From: JAAUUE01 sp943370025
Lineage (GTDB): Bacteria > Cyanobacteriota > Cyanobacteriia > Cyanobacteriales > JAAUUE01
Length of the DNA stretch: 64,000 bases
Direction: 5' to 3'
Assembly: GCA_943370025.1 (NCBI GenBank)
Contig: CALRPI020000016.1
Span: 1-64,000, forward strand
Shown here piece by piece: positions 26,280-35,250 of the stretch (the stretch's first letter is position 1; every line of letters starts with the position of its first letter). The notes below the pieces were generated by a model. The model searched no databases, was not told where the DNA came from, and was given only the letters and a program-made list of their open reading frames with translations. The translations under genes and the position numbers were made by a program.

Positions 26280-28502
26280 TTAACCTTTCAACTGCCCCAT
26301 ATAATTCCCCCACATCTGCGCTGCCACCCCACTACTGCCCCTCGTAGGTGTATTGTCATCGTTGCCGAGCCAGATGCCCGTGGCTAGTTTTTGCTGGGGG
26401 ATATAACCAATAAACCACAGGTCTACGTAGTCATTAGTTGTCCCGGTTTTCCCTGCTTCCCCCCGACCGATCGCTGCCCCTCTCCCCGTTCCACTCTGGA
26501 CGACTCCCTGCAACATATCCGTCATAATACTGGCAACTTGGGGGTCGATGACTTGAATATTCTTATTGGCTTGCTGCTCGTAGTCATAGATGATCCGACA
26601 GGTTTGAAAATTGTTGCGGTCTTGACAGTCTCCGCTATCAATCACCCGACGGATGCCGTGACCCCGGTTCCAGATGCCCTGATTGCCCAAACTACCAAAA
26701 GCCGCCGTCATCTCTAGTAAATTCACCTCGCTTTCGCCAAGGATTAAGCCCGGATTGGGGCGTAATTGGGAGGTGATCCCCATTCTTTTTGCCAGTTGAA
26801 TGACCTTATCCAGCCCGGTATCTTGGGCGACTCTCAGGGCAACGGAGTTTTCGGATTGCGCCATTGCTTGATACATATTAATACTGCCGCTGGAGCGTTC
26901 ACAGCCCCGGTAACTCTGTCCTTCCCACGTTAAAGGGCTACAGGAATAGGATTTGGCGGGGGAAATTCCCTGCTCTAGGGCTGAGAGGTAGGCAAAGACC
27001 TTGAAGGTGGAACCGGGTTGGCGTTCTGCTTGGGTAGCTCGATCGAACTGGGTTTCTAAATAGTCTACTCCCCCAACTAGAGCCAAAATATCGCCATTGC
27101 TGGTATTCAGCGTCGCGATCGCGCCTTGGGAGATGCGCAGGCTATCTCCCTGGTCAGCAACAAGGGTTTTCAAGGATTTCTCCGCCAAACTTTGGGCAGT
27201 TAAATCCACTGTCGATTCCACCAAGAAATTCCCTTCCCGCGCCAGCTCTGCCCCTAGAACCTGCTTTAGCTCCTCAAAAATATAGCTATAGAAGTAGGGG
27301 GCTTTAATTTGCGATAGAGCCTCCCGTGCCTTGGGGCTAACTTCAATTCGCGATCGCCTAGCTCGGTTAGCCTCCTCATCGCTAATCATCCGCAGGTTTG
27401 CCATCCGGTTAATCACCCGATCTCGCAATTGCACCGTGGTTTCGTAGTTGCGGATCGGGTTATAGCTATTGGGAGCTGGCAGAATTGCCACCAAGGCGGC
27501 AGCTTCCGAGATATTTAGATCCTTGGCAGATTTATCATAATAAAATCGGGAAGCATCTTCAAAACCATAGTTACCCAAACCCATATACACCTTATTTAGG
27601 TAGGTTAATAGCAACTGATCCTTGCTATAGAAGGTCTCAAGCTTTAAGGCGACTACCGCTTCTCGCCATTTCCTGCCAGCGGTATCTTCCCGACCGACGG
27701 TTTCTGGGAATAAACTTCTTGCCAACTGCTGGGTCAGGGTGCTCGCCCCCTCTCGTAATTCTCCTTGACGGACATTGGTTACAACTGCCCGGACAATTCC
27801 TAGGGGATCTACACCAAAATGCCAATAAAAACGGCTATCTTCTGAGGCGATCACCGCTTGGGGTAGGTAAGGAGAATAGTCGCTTAAATTGTTAAATTCA
27901 GTATGGGTCTGGTTTTGCAGGGGACGGAGGGGAGTTTGCCCATCACGGGAATAGATCACCACGGGTCCTTGAACTCCTACGGGCAACGGGCGCACCGGGA
28001 ATTTGCTGGCTTCGATCGCAATAATCAACACCAACAGGGCAACTAATCCCCCCGTGCCGTAGAGAAAATAGCGCCAAGCTAGCACATACCACGGGGGCGG
28101 AAACACATAGCGCAATTTCACTGCCTGAGCCAGTTCTGGAGGCCCCAAGGTCAACACGTCACCGTGCCGGAGGGGGAAGCTATTAATCCGGCGTTTACCC
28201 AAGTAGATACCATTGGTAGAGCCTTCATCCTTGAGGCGGAAGGTGCGTTTACGTTTGCTGTCCCGGTTCAGGGATAGATGGACTTGGCTAACTACAGGGC
28301 TGGCGACGACCACATCACAGGATTGGGAACTGCGCCCCAGCAGATGGCGATCGCCCAACAGGGGATAAATAGTCGCTCGACTAGCTCCCGGTTCCTGCAC
28401 CCACAACTCTGGCACACGGGTATTAGGTTTGAGCTGGAGAGCCGAACCCACAAAACGAGTTAGCTGACGGAGTAAGGTTTTAGGCGGAGGGGGATTAGTC
28501 AT
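26280..28502 (-). CDS. Class A penicillin-binding protein with N-terminal FHA domain
   Basis: A 740-residue bifunctional peptidoglycan synthase. An FHA phosphothreonine-binding domain occupies about residues 45-130 (LLGRSSQSCDVVVASPVVSQ, DEGSTNGIYLG). A membrane helix follows near 145-165. The GT51 glycosyltransferase domain has the catalytic ASEDSRFYWHFGVD and the EGASTLTQQLAR motif. The transpeptidase domain shows the serine motif GSTFK, the SEN motif and KTGTT. The FHA fusion suggests control by Ser/Thr phosphorylation. Cyanobacterial PBP1A proteins with FHA are known. Confidence 0.94.
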   Translation of the reverse strand: MTNPPPPKTLLRQLTRFVGSALQLKPNTRVPELWVQEPGASRATIYPLLGDRHLLGRSSQSCDVVVASPVVSQVHLSLNRDSKRKRTFRLKDEGSTNGIYLGKRRINSFPLRHGDVLTLGPPELAQAVKLRYVFPPPWYVLAWRYFLYGTGGLVALLVLIIAIEASKFPVRPLPVGVQGPVVIYSRDGQTPLRPLQNQTHTEFNNLSDYSPYLPQAVIASEDSRFYWHFGVDPLGIVRAVVTNVRQGELREGASTLTQQLARSLFPETVGREDTAGRKWREAVVALKLETFYSKDQLLLTYLNKVYMGLGNYGFEDASRFYYDKSAKDLNISEAAALVAILPAPNSYNPIRNYETTVQLRDRVINRMANLRMISDEEANRARRSRIEVSPKAREALSQIKAPYFYSYIFEELKQVLGAELAREGNFLVESTVDLTAQSLAEKSLKTLVADQGDSLRISQGAIATLNTSNGDILALVGGVDYLETQFDRATQAERQPGSTFKVFAYLSALEQGISPAKSYSCSPLTWEGQSYRGCERSSGSINMYQAMAQSENSVALRVAQDTGLDKVIQLAKRMGITSQLRPNPGLILGESEVNLLEMTAAFGSLGNQGIWNRGHGIRRVIDSGDCQDRNNFQTCRIIYDYEQQANKNIQVIDPQVASIMTDMLQGVVQSGTGRGAAIGRGEAGKTGTTNDYVDLWFIGYIPQQKLATGIWLGNDDNTPTRGSSGVAAQMWGNYMGQLKG

Positions 28503-28532
28503 TGCAATATTTTGTCAACACCTAATTAATCT

Positions 28533-28706
28533 AGGACTTAGAGGTCATTTATAAAGTGGCTAGAAGGTACGATTTTCTGCCCCCGGCGGGGGCAGAAAAT
28601 CGTACTTTATAAATAGCCTCTTACGCACTGTGAACTAATTATCTAGGATTCTGGAGGTTTTTGCTGGCGCGAAGCACCGCAAAAACCTCCAAAGGCGTAA
28701 GTCCTG
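28533..28706. repeat. Family B repeat (B1) interrupted by a family A repeat
   Basis: The B element starts AGGACTTA (28533-28540) and resumes CGCACTGTGAACTAATT at 28624, ending GGCGTAAGTCCT. Other B copies read AGGACTTACGCACTG without a break. The interrupting A copy is listed separately. Confidence 0.85.
28541..28620. repeat. Family A repeat (A2) inserted in B1 with TTA duplication
   Basis: It runs GAGGTCATTTATAAAG to CTTTATAAATAGCCTC, 80 bp, with inner palindrome GTACGATTTTCTGCCCCC/GGGGGCAGAAAATCGTAC. TTA flanks both sides (28538-28540 and 28621-28623), the expected target duplication. Confidence 0.85.
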
Positions 28707-28865
28707 TAATTGTGAATGGGGAATTGTAAATCGGGATTATTCATGCCGTCTCTGAGTCTACAGGATGGCGATCGCGATTTACGGGATGCAGGGTAACTCT
28801 GCACAAAGAAACCGATTTTTTTCAGTATTATCGTTTCTTCAATTATAAATCTATGCAGAAACTCA

Positions 28866-28970
28866 TATATAGCGACCCTAAATGGTTTCACCCACCGAAG
28901 GCGGGTGAAACCATTTACTAGAAGCAAGTTGACTTGGCAACTGTTAGAAAATGGTTTAGGACTGCTATAG
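28866..28970. repeat. Family H palindromic repeat
   Basis: Ends TATAGCGACCCTAAATGG and ATGGTTTAGGACTGCTATA are imperfect inverted repeats. The inner hairpin is AATGGTTTCACCCACC/GGCGGGTGAAACCATT. The TATAGC...GCTATA ends resemble those of families C, F and G. Confidence 0.75.
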
Positions 28971-28990
28971 AACCCATTTGATATCTCTAA

Positions 28991-29070
28991 TGTAGGATGT
29001 GTTCGGCGACAGCCGTAACGCATCTTCCCTAGATTCTGATGCGTTAAGGCTAGTGCCTAAAGCATCCTAC
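28991..29070. repeat. Family K palindrome with GTAGGATG ends
   Basis: GTAGGATG and its inverse CATCCTAC bound inner parts CGGCGACAGCCGTAACGCAT and ATGCGTTAAGGC. Similar GTAGGATGCGTTA elements occur in many bacteria. Confidence 0.6.
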
Positions 29071-29166
29071 TGGCGTGCCTTGACTGCGTAAGTCCTACTT
29101 AATTTAAGTTTTAATTAAGGATAGTATCTCCCCCTCTTCATTCATCATATAAACAAGACTTACATT

Positions 29167-29275
29167 TAGGAATTACGCACTCCCCACTAATTTTTAGGAT
29201 TTTGGAGGGTTTTGGAGTTTTTTGCAGGCTTCGACGACCCTCAGCCTGCAAAAAGCTCTAAGTCCATAAGTCCTG
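29167..29275. repeat. Family B palindromic repeat (B2)
   Basis: Starts TAGGAATTACGCACT, ends CATAAGTCCT, with the core TTTTTTGCAGGCTTCGACGA / CCTCAGCCTGCAAAAA. About 100 bp upstream of the transporter operon start. Confidence 0.8.
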
Positions 29276-29378
29276 ACATCATTGTCAGTTTCTCTGGGCT
29301 GCTACGACTATAATCTTTTGGCAATGCGTAAGTCTTGATCAAAATAAAAAAATTACCCAAGAAAGTTGAAATATACCC

Positions 29379-30656
29379 ATGAAAAAATTTAATTATGCTC
29401 AAATTTCTCCCATGGTCAGAGTCTTGACGCTGGCAATGACCACCGTTGCCACAGGTTTTCTGGCTGCGGCTTGCCAAACCACTAATACCACCACGGGTGG
29501 GGCTACTGGTGGCGGAGATGCCAGCAAAATGAAGATTGGAATCATGCTGCCCATGACTGGTAGCTCCCTAGGGCAGACCCAAACGATCGTCAATAGTGTC
29601 AAGCAAGTCTTAGATGAAACTGGAGGCAAGGTTTGTGATGGAAAAATCACCGTTGAACTGCAAATCTTTGATGATGCCACTGCTGCCGCCGGCAAGTGGG
29701 AACCCGCTCAAGTAACTTCCAATGCCAACAAGGTAGTTGCCGATACTTCGATCGTGGCAGTCATCGGTCACTACAACTCTGGAGCCGCCAAACTCTCCAT
29801 CCCCATTCTCAACCAAGCCAACCTAGTCATGGTCAGCCCCGCCAATACCTACCCCGGTTTGACCAAGCCCGGTAAAGGGGAGAAAAACGAACCCGATGTC
29901 TACTATCCCAATGGCAAGCGCAACTTTGCTAGAGTAGTTCCCGCCGATGACCTCCAAGGCTCTGTGGCAGCCAACTGGACAAAAACTCTCAATGTAAAGA
30001 AGGTTTATATCCTTGATGACCAAGAACTCTACGGCAAGGGGATTGCCGATGTTTATGAAGCCACAGCCAAGAAGCTAGGCATCGAGGTTTTGGGCAGGGA
30101 AGGGATTGATGCCAAAGCTGCTGACTACAAAGCCCTGATGACCAAGATCAAAGCCCTGAATCCAGAGATGATCTACTTTGGCGGTATCACTCAAAATAAT
30201 GCTGGACAGTTAATTAAGGACATGCGGAATGTAGGCATGACTCCGGAGCAAGTCAAGTTTATGGGACCTGATGGTATTTTGGAGCAAGCTCTGGTGGATG
30301 CGGCTGGCAAAGATGCCGAAGGAGTTTATGGCACCTTTGGCGGTGTGCCTCCCAAGGAACTGACTGGAGAAGGGCAAAAATGGTACACCACCTACAAGGG
30401 CAAATTCAACTCTGAGCCAGAAACCTATGCTGCCTACGGCTATGAAGCAGGGAAGGCTGTGGTGAATGGCATTGGTAAGGTCTGTAAGAGCGATCGAGCA
30501 GCGGTTCGGGATGCGGTGATGCAAACCAAGGATCTAGCCGGAATTACTGGCACTTGGAGCTTTGACCCCAATGGAGATACCACTCTCACCGTTATGTCTG
30601 GCAGCATTGTCAAAAATGGCAAGTGGGAATTTGTCAGCACCCTAAAACCACAATAA
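29379..30656 (+). CDS. Amino-acid ABC transporter substrate-binding lipoprotein (LivJ/NatB-like)
   Basis: A 425-residue periplasmic binding protein of the branched-chain/neutral amino-acid type. The signal sequence ends in a lipobox (FLAAAC, Cys about residue 32), followed by a Thr/Gly-rich linker. The Peripla_BP_6 fold is recognisable: KIGIMLPMTGSSLGQTQTIV, AVIGHYNSGAAKLSIPILNQ, VMVSPANTYPGLT, YILDDQELYGKGIADVYEA. Four more transporter genes follow on the same strand. The set matches cyanobacterial N-I/N-II neutral amino-acid permeases; substrate range is inferred. Confidence 0.9.
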   Translation: MKKFNYAQISPMVRVLTLAMTTVATGFLAAACQTTNTTTGGATGGGDASKMKIGIMLPMTGSSLGQTQTIVNSVKQVLDETGGKVCDGKITVELQIFDDATAAAGKWEPAQVTSNANKVVADTSIVAVIGHYNSGAAKLSIPILNQANLVMVSPANTYPGLTKPGKGEKNEPDVYYPNGKRNFARVVPADDLQGSVAANWTKTLNVKKVYILDDQELYGKGIADVYEATAKKLGIEVLGREGIDAKAADYKALMTKIKALNPEMIYFGGITQNNAGQLIKDMRNVGMTPEQVKFMGPDGILEQALVDAAGKDAEGVYGTFGGVPPKELTGEGQKWYTTYKGKFNSEPETYAAYGYEAGKAVVNGIGKVCKSDRAAVRDAVMQTKDLAGITGTWSFDPNGDTTLTVMSGSIVKNGKWEFVSTLKPQ

Positions 30657-30723
30657 TTTAGGGGTAAGTAGGGGCGCAAAACTTTGTGCCCCTAAAAAGC
30701 AATTGTTAATAGTGGGGAGTGGC

Positions 30724-31800
30724 ATGAAAAAATGGCAGCAGTGGATTTTAGGATTGCTGGTAGTCTATATAGTTCTATTACTTGGTCCCTTGGCGGGATT
30801 AGATATTAGCCGCATTATCAAGGAAATCGCCGGCAATCCAGAAGTCTTGATCCAACAAATTTTGGTGGGTCTAGTCAATGGCGGAATTATTGCCATTATT
30901 GCCTTGGGCTATACTTTGGTCTATGGCATTATTGAACTGATTAACTTTGCCCACGGGGACTTGTATATGTTGGGAGGCTTTGCCAGCCTGACGGTGATTG
31001 GTTTTCTGGGGGTGAAAGATGGAACTTCCTTTGTTGCGGCTTTACCGGCAATTATTATTAGCTTGCTAGTCTCTACTATTTTCTGTGCCGGGTTGAACGT
31101 CCTGACAGAAAAATATGCCTACCGTCCCCTGAGAAATGCCCCTCGATTGGCTCCTTTGATTTCAGCGATCGGCATGTCATTTATTTTCCAAAATCTGGGT
31201 TTATTTTGGGGTGGCTTAAAGTCTTTTATCCCCGTCATGGGGGAAAATGCTGCTGCTCCCAAGAGTTTTCCCGATTTATTACCCCGGATCGATCTCTTGA
31301 AATTGGTGGGGATTAAAAGCGGAATTGTTTTTACTACCAAAGATTTAATTGTATTGGTGGTCGCGATCGCCCTGATGGTTTCCCTCCACCTCTTCGTCCA
31401 GTACACCAAGCTAGGCAAAGCCATGCGCGCCACCGCCCAGAACCGGGAGGCCGCCAAAATCATGGGCATTGATGTGGATGGAATTATTGCCCTGACTTTT
31501 ATTCTGGGGGGGATTTTGGCGGGTTCGGCGGGTTTATTGGTGGGTTTGTATAATAATACGATCGTCTTCACTATGGGCTTTACCGCCGGGTTACGGGCTT
31601 TTACCGCCGCCGTGCTGGGGGGGATTGGCAACATTATTGGAGCCATGCTGGGGGGAGTTTTGATTGGCTTGCTATCTGCCTTGAGCGATCAATACCTCTC
31701 CAGCCGTTGGACTAATGCTTGGGTATTTGCCGTTTTGGTGGTCATCCTTGCTTTCCGTCCCGGTGGTTTATTGGGAGAAAATGTCCAAGAAAAGGTATAG
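30724..31800 (+). CDS. livH: Branched-chain amino-acid ABC permease LivH-like
   Basis: A 358-residue inner-membrane permease with about eight helices. I start at ATG 30724, which follows GGGGAG by five bases; a TTG at 30703 is open but without support. LivH landmarks: NGGIIAIIALGYTLVYGIIE, INFAHGDLYMLGGF, the AMRATAQNREAAKIMGID coupling loop contacting the ATPase, and AAVLGGIGNIIGAMLGG. It pairs with LivM to form the channel. Confidence 0.92.
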   Translation: MKKWQQWILGLLVVYIVLLLGPLAGLDISRIIKEIAGNPEVLIQQILVGLVNGGIIAIIALGYTLVYGIIELINFAHGDLYMLGGFASLTVIGFLGVKDGTSFVAALPAIIISLLVSTIFCAGLNVLTEKYAYRPLRNAPRLAPLISAIGMSFIFQNLGLFWGGLKSFIPVMGENAAAPKSFPDLLPRIDLLKLVGIKSGIVFTTKDLIVLVVAIALMVSLHLFVQYTKLGKAMRATAQNREAAKIMGIDVDGIIALTFILGGILAGSAGLLVGLYNNTIVFTMGFTAGLRAFTAAVLGGIGNIIGAMLGGVLIGLLSALSDQYLSSRWTNAWVFAVLVVILAFRPGGLLGENVQEKV

Positions 31801-31818
31801 AAGAAACAATCCCAGATT

Positions 31819-31909
31819 TTTCTTAGTCCGCGACGGCGGACTTTGTTCTTGTAGTCGCGGTTTCAACCGCCAGACATTTCTGTTAGCAAAGGATTTAGGA
31901 CTGCTATAT
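31819..31909. repeat. Family E repeat (E2) between livH and livM
   Basis: CTTAGTCCGCGACGGCGGAC, TTTGTTCTTGTAG, GCGGTTTCAACCGCC and the end AGGACTGCTATA. The same sequence recurs at 61224 and, reversed, inside cca at 24030. The livM start codon lies at its right edge. Confidence 0.85.
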
Positions 31910-33433
31910 ATGAACTTAATTGTCAAAGCATTAAAGTCTACGCTGGTTTTGGGGGGCATCGCTGCCCTGACTATTATTACCTTTGGGGGTTGGAGCGGTG
32001 TGGTGATTGGTTGGCTCCTTGGTTTGACCATGGGTTTCCAAACTGGCCGGGGTGTGGATTCCCCGAAAAAAGCCGCTACCCTAGGAGCCGGAGCCGGACT
32101 CGGTTTGGGAGTTTGGTTATTGGTTGCCAGTATTCTCGAAGGGGTAGTAGTTCGCCCCCTGTCGGGACAACCTGCTGTTGCTTTGGGACAGACTTTGCTC
32201 TACGGCATAGTCAGCTTAGGGATCACAACCATCTCTGCTGGATTCATGGCAGCCATCCAAGGTTTACCCCATCCCCTGCGCCGTCAAGCCACCCTTGCTG
32301 CCTTGGCTTTTAACTTGATTATATTTCCCTTCATTGACCAGCTATCCCAGACCGGCTGGATTGCCACGATCGTCCAGATTTTGATCTTCATCATGTTGGC
32401 TCTGGGGTTGAATATTCCCGTCGGCTTTGCCGGATTGTTGGATCTGGGCTATGCAGCATTTTTTGCCATTGGTGCTTATACTACGGGGATGTTAGCCTCT
32501 GACCACTTAGGTTTGAATTGGCACTTTTGGTTTGTCCTGCCCATTGCGGCGATCGTCTCTGCCTTGGCGGGGGTGCTGTTGGGGGCACCGACCTTGAGAT
32601 TGCGGGGGGACTATTTAGCGATCGTCACCCTTGGCTTTGGGGAAATTGTCCCGGTACTATTTCGCAATCTCACCGGAGTTCAAATCTACGAACCCATTTC
32701 TCAAATTTTCGCCACGGTACTAAATCGCCCAGAAATTGCCATTTGTCTCTTGGGTTGCACCAAGCCCTTCAACCTGACGGGCGGCGAGGCAGGGATTAAC
32801 CCGATCGGTCGCCCCTACCTGCCGATCATTGGCAGTTTTTCCCCTAGTAACTACTACCCTTGGTATTACTTAATCTTGCTACTGGTGGTGTTTGCCTACT
32901 TCATGATTAGCCGTTTACGCAACTCCCGGCTGGGTCGGGCGTGGGGAGCCATTCGGGAAGATGAACTGGCAGCCAGTGCTATGGGGGTCAACCTAGTTAA
33001 GACTAAGCTCTCTGCCTTTGCCATGGGAGCCACCTTCTCTGGGTTTGCCGGGGCATTCTATGCTTCCTATATCAGTGCCATCTTCCCTTCGGTGTTTGAC
33101 TTTTCGGTGTCGGTAATCATCCTTTGCATGGTGATTCTGGGCGGTTTGGGAAATATGACCGGGGTAATTGTGGGCAGTATTATTATCACCGCCGCCGATC
33201 GCCTCTACCTACCCCAGATTGCCCAAGTCCTCAAGGGTTTTCTCAATACCTCAGTGTTGCCGAATATCCCCAATGCAGCCCTGAAGGATTTTATTGCCAC
33301 TAGCCTCGACCCGTTGCAAATGCGCTTATTTCTCTTTGGCTTAACTCTAGTAATTATGATGATCGTCCGCCCCGAAGGATTGGTTCCCGATGCGGCACAT
33401 CAGGCGGAACTACACAAGGAGAAAACCCTATGA
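31910..33433 (+). CDS. livM: Branched-chain amino-acid ABC permease LivM-like
   Basis: A 507-residue permease, longer than E. coli LivM because of an N-terminal block of about 150 residues with extra hydrophobic helices. The start ATG 31910 overlaps the right end of repeat E2, and I see no ribosome site. A start at 31715 would run through the repeat and overlap livH. Signatures: LGLNIPVGFAGLLDLGYAAF, RLRGDYLAIVTLGFGEIVPV, the AIREDELAASAMGVN coupling loop and LGGLGNMTGVIVGS. The stop overlaps livG as ATGA. Confidence 0.9.
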   Translation: MNLIVKALKSTLVLGGIAALTIITFGGWSGVVIGWLLGLTMGFQTGRGVDSPKKAATLGAGAGLGLGVWLLVASILEGVVVRPLSGQPAVALGQTLLYGIVSLGITTISAGFMAAIQGLPHPLRRQATLAALAFNLIIFPFIDQLSQTGWIATIVQILIFIMLALGLNIPVGFAGLLDLGYAAFFAIGAYTTGMLASDHLGLNWHFWFVLPIAAIVSALAGVLLGAPTLRLRGDYLAIVTLGFGEIVPVLFRNLTGVQIYEPISQIFATVLNRPEIAICLLGCTKPFNLTGGEAGINPIGRPYLPIIGSFSPSNYYPWYYLILLLVVFAYFMISRLRNSRLGRAWGAIREDELAASAMGVNLVKTKLSAFAMGATFSGFAGAFYASYISAIFPSVFDFSVSVIILCMVILGGLGNMTGVIVGSIIITAADRLYLPQIAQVLKGFLNTSVLPNIPNAALKDFIATSLDPLQMRLFLFGLTLVIMMIVRPEGLVPDAAHQAELHKEKTL

Positions 33434-34203
33434 ATATTCCCCTTTTAGAAACCAGAAAATTAACCATGCAGTTTGGTGGCTTGATCGCGGTCAATCAAAT
33501 AGATTTGGCGATCGAGCGGGGGATGATCGCCAGTCTGATTGGTCCCAATGGAGCCGGAAAAACCACATTTTTTAATATGCTCACAGGTTTGTATACCCCA
33601 ACCATGGGGGAATTGCGCCTGGAGGGAAAAAATATTACTGGGGTGAGTCCAGATAAATTAACCAGCTTGGGAGTGGCGAGGACTTTTCAGAATATTCGGT
33701 TATTTGGCAATATGAGCGTGTTAGAAAATGTGCTGATTGGCAATCATTGCCGCTTAAAAGCTGGGCTATTTGGGGCGATCGTCCGTCCCCCTGCCGTCCG
33801 AGCAGAAGAAAAAGCCGCCACCCAGAAGGCTCTGGAATTGTTGGATTTTGTCGGTTTAGGTTCCCACAAGGCAAGGGAAAATGCCAAGAATCTTTCCTAC
33901 GGAGATCAACGCCGCCTAGAAATCACCCGCGCCCTAGCCTCCGACCCGAAACTCCTCCTCCTCGATGAACCCACCGCTGGGATGAACCCCAACGAAACTG
34001 CCGACCTGACCCGATTTATCGACAGGTTACGCCATGAATTAGACCTGACCATATTGCTGATTGAACATGATATGAAACTGGTGATGGAAATTAGCGATCG
34101 CATTAGTGTTATGGAATACGGCTCCAAGATTGCCGAAGGAACCCCCGATGAAGTCCGAGCAGACCCACGGGTGATTGAAGCTTATTTGGGGAAAGAGGAA
34201 TAA
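33430..34203 (+). CDS. livG: Amino-acid ABC transporter ATPase LivG-like
   Basis: A 257-residue ATPase driving uptake with LivF. Walker A is GPNGAGKTTFFN (about residues 39-50), the signature LSYGDQRRLE and Walker B LLLLDEPTAGM follow, then the LivG-specific TILLIEHDMKLVMEISDRI and the BCA_ABC_TP_C tail VRADPRVIEAYLGKE. It overlaps livM by 4 bp (ATGA), a translational coupling. Confidence 0.94.
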   Translation: MNIPLLETRKLTMQFGGLIAVNQIDLAIERGMIASLIGPNGAGKTTFFNMLTGLYTPTMGELRLEGKNITGVSPDKLTSLGVARTFQNIRLFGNMSVLENVLIGNHCRLKAGLFGAIVRPPAVRAEEKAATQKALELLDFVGLGSHKARENAKNLSYGDQRRLEITRALASDPKLLLLDEPTAGMNPNETADLTRFIDRLRHELDLTILLIEHDMKLVMEISDRISVMEYGSKIAEGTPDEVRADPRVIEAYLGKEE

Positions 34204-34208
34204 ACAAA

Positions 34209-34916
34209 ATGCTAGAAGTTCAAGAAATTCATACCTATTACGGCAATATTCATGCTCTGCAAGGGGTGACTTTGCAGGTTAATCAAGGGGAAATTGTGAC
34301 CTTGATTGGCAGTAACGGTGCCGGAAAAAGTACCACCCTCAAAACAATTCAAGGATTGCTCCGTCCTAAGCAGGGCAGAATTACCTTTGAGGGCAAAGAT
34401 TTACATAGTCTATCTACTCAAGCGATCGTCCAATTGGGCATCTCCCAAAGTCCCGAAGGCAGATTGATATTTCCTCGGATGACGGTGCTGGAAAACTTGG
34501 AAATGGGAGCGTTCTCCCGCAATGACAAGCTGGCAATCAAAGCTGATATGGAAAAAGGTTTGGAGCTATTTCCTCGCCTCCGGGAGAGAATTAGCCAAAA
34601 GGGGGGAACCCTGAGTGGGGGAGAACAGCAAATGTTAGCGATCGCCCGTGCCTTGATGTCGCGTCCCCGTCTGTTACTCCTCGATGAACCGAGCATGGGT
34701 CTAGCTCCCATGCTGGTGAGCCAAATTTTTTCGATTATTAAAGATATCAACTCCCAAGGCACGACGGTTTTATTAGTCGAACAAAATGCTCGGATGGCAC
34801 TATCGATCGCCCATCGGGGCTACGTGATCCAAACTGGGCAAGTGGTGGTGACAGGCACAGCACAGGAGTTGCAATCCAATGAGACGGTGCGAAAAGCTTA
34901 TCTAGGAGAAGAGTAG
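34209..34916 (+). CDS. livF: Amino-acid ABC transporter ATPase LivF-like
   Basis: A 235-residue ATPase, the second motor subunit. Walker A is GSNGAGKSTTLK, the LivF-typical LGISQSPEGRLIFPRMTVLE follows, then LSGGEQQMLAIARALM and Walker B LLLLDEPSMGL. It starts 5 bp after livG and ends the operon; a toxin-antitoxin-like pair begins 32 bp later. Confidence 0.94.
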   Translation: MLEVQEIHTYYGNIHALQGVTLQVNQGEIVTLIGSNGAGKSTTLKTIQGLLRPKQGRITFEGKDLHSLSTQAIVQLGISQSPEGRLIFPRMTVLENLEMGAFSRNDKLAIKADMEKGLELFPRLRERISQKGGTLSGGEQQMLAIARALMSRPRLLLLDEPSMGLAPMLVSQIFSIIKDINSQGTTVLLVEQNARMALSIAHRGYVIQTGQVVVTGTAQELQSNETVRKAYLGEE

Positions 34917-34948
34917 AATATATTTAGGACAACAATTAAACCTAAGCC

Positions 34949-35242
34949 ATGACCCCACAACTTGAAGCCGCAATCTCAGCTATCCAGCCACTTTCACCCC
35001 TAGAGCGGCAGCAATTGCTACAAATCCTGATTCAAGGTGAGGCATCTTCAACTTCTGGCACTAAGCTCAAGACCCTCAGTAACCAATTTCATCAAGGTAA
35101 TACGCTCAAGCAGCTACTAGAGAACCAGACTCCCAAAACTATTCATGCATTAGAAGACCTAGCTGCTGACTTCTGGCCAGAAGAAGACTCTATTGAAGAT
35201 TTTCTTGTCTTCCTGCAACAACAGCGACAAGAAATGATTTAA
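34949..35242 (+). CDS. Probable antitoxin partner of the interrupted VapC gene
   Basis: A 97-residue acidic protein directly before a PIN-domain gene (8 bp gap). It starts TPQLEAAISAIQPLSPLERQ, a helix pattern seen in cyanobacterial small antitoxin-like proteins, and ends DSIEDFLVFLQQQRQEMI, a likely toxin-binding tail. I do not recognise a classic VapB DNA-binding fold. The antitoxin call rests mainly on position. Confidence 0.6.
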   Translation: MTPQLEAAISAIQPLSPLERQQLLQILIQGEASSTSGTKLKTLSNQFHQGNTLKQLLENQTPKTIHALEDLAADFWPEEDSIEDFLVFLQQQRQEMI

Positions 35243-35250
35243 ATTATCTT

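Larger units (their letters stand above)
28503..29378. other. 876-bp repeat-filled intergenic region
   Basis: No gene is supported. It holds B1/A2 (28533-28706), a family H palindrome (28866-28970), a GTAGGATG-type palindrome (28991-29070) and another B copy (29167-29275). It must contain the promoter of the PBP gene and that of the amino-acid transporter operon; no clear operator could be picked out. Confidence 0.7.
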
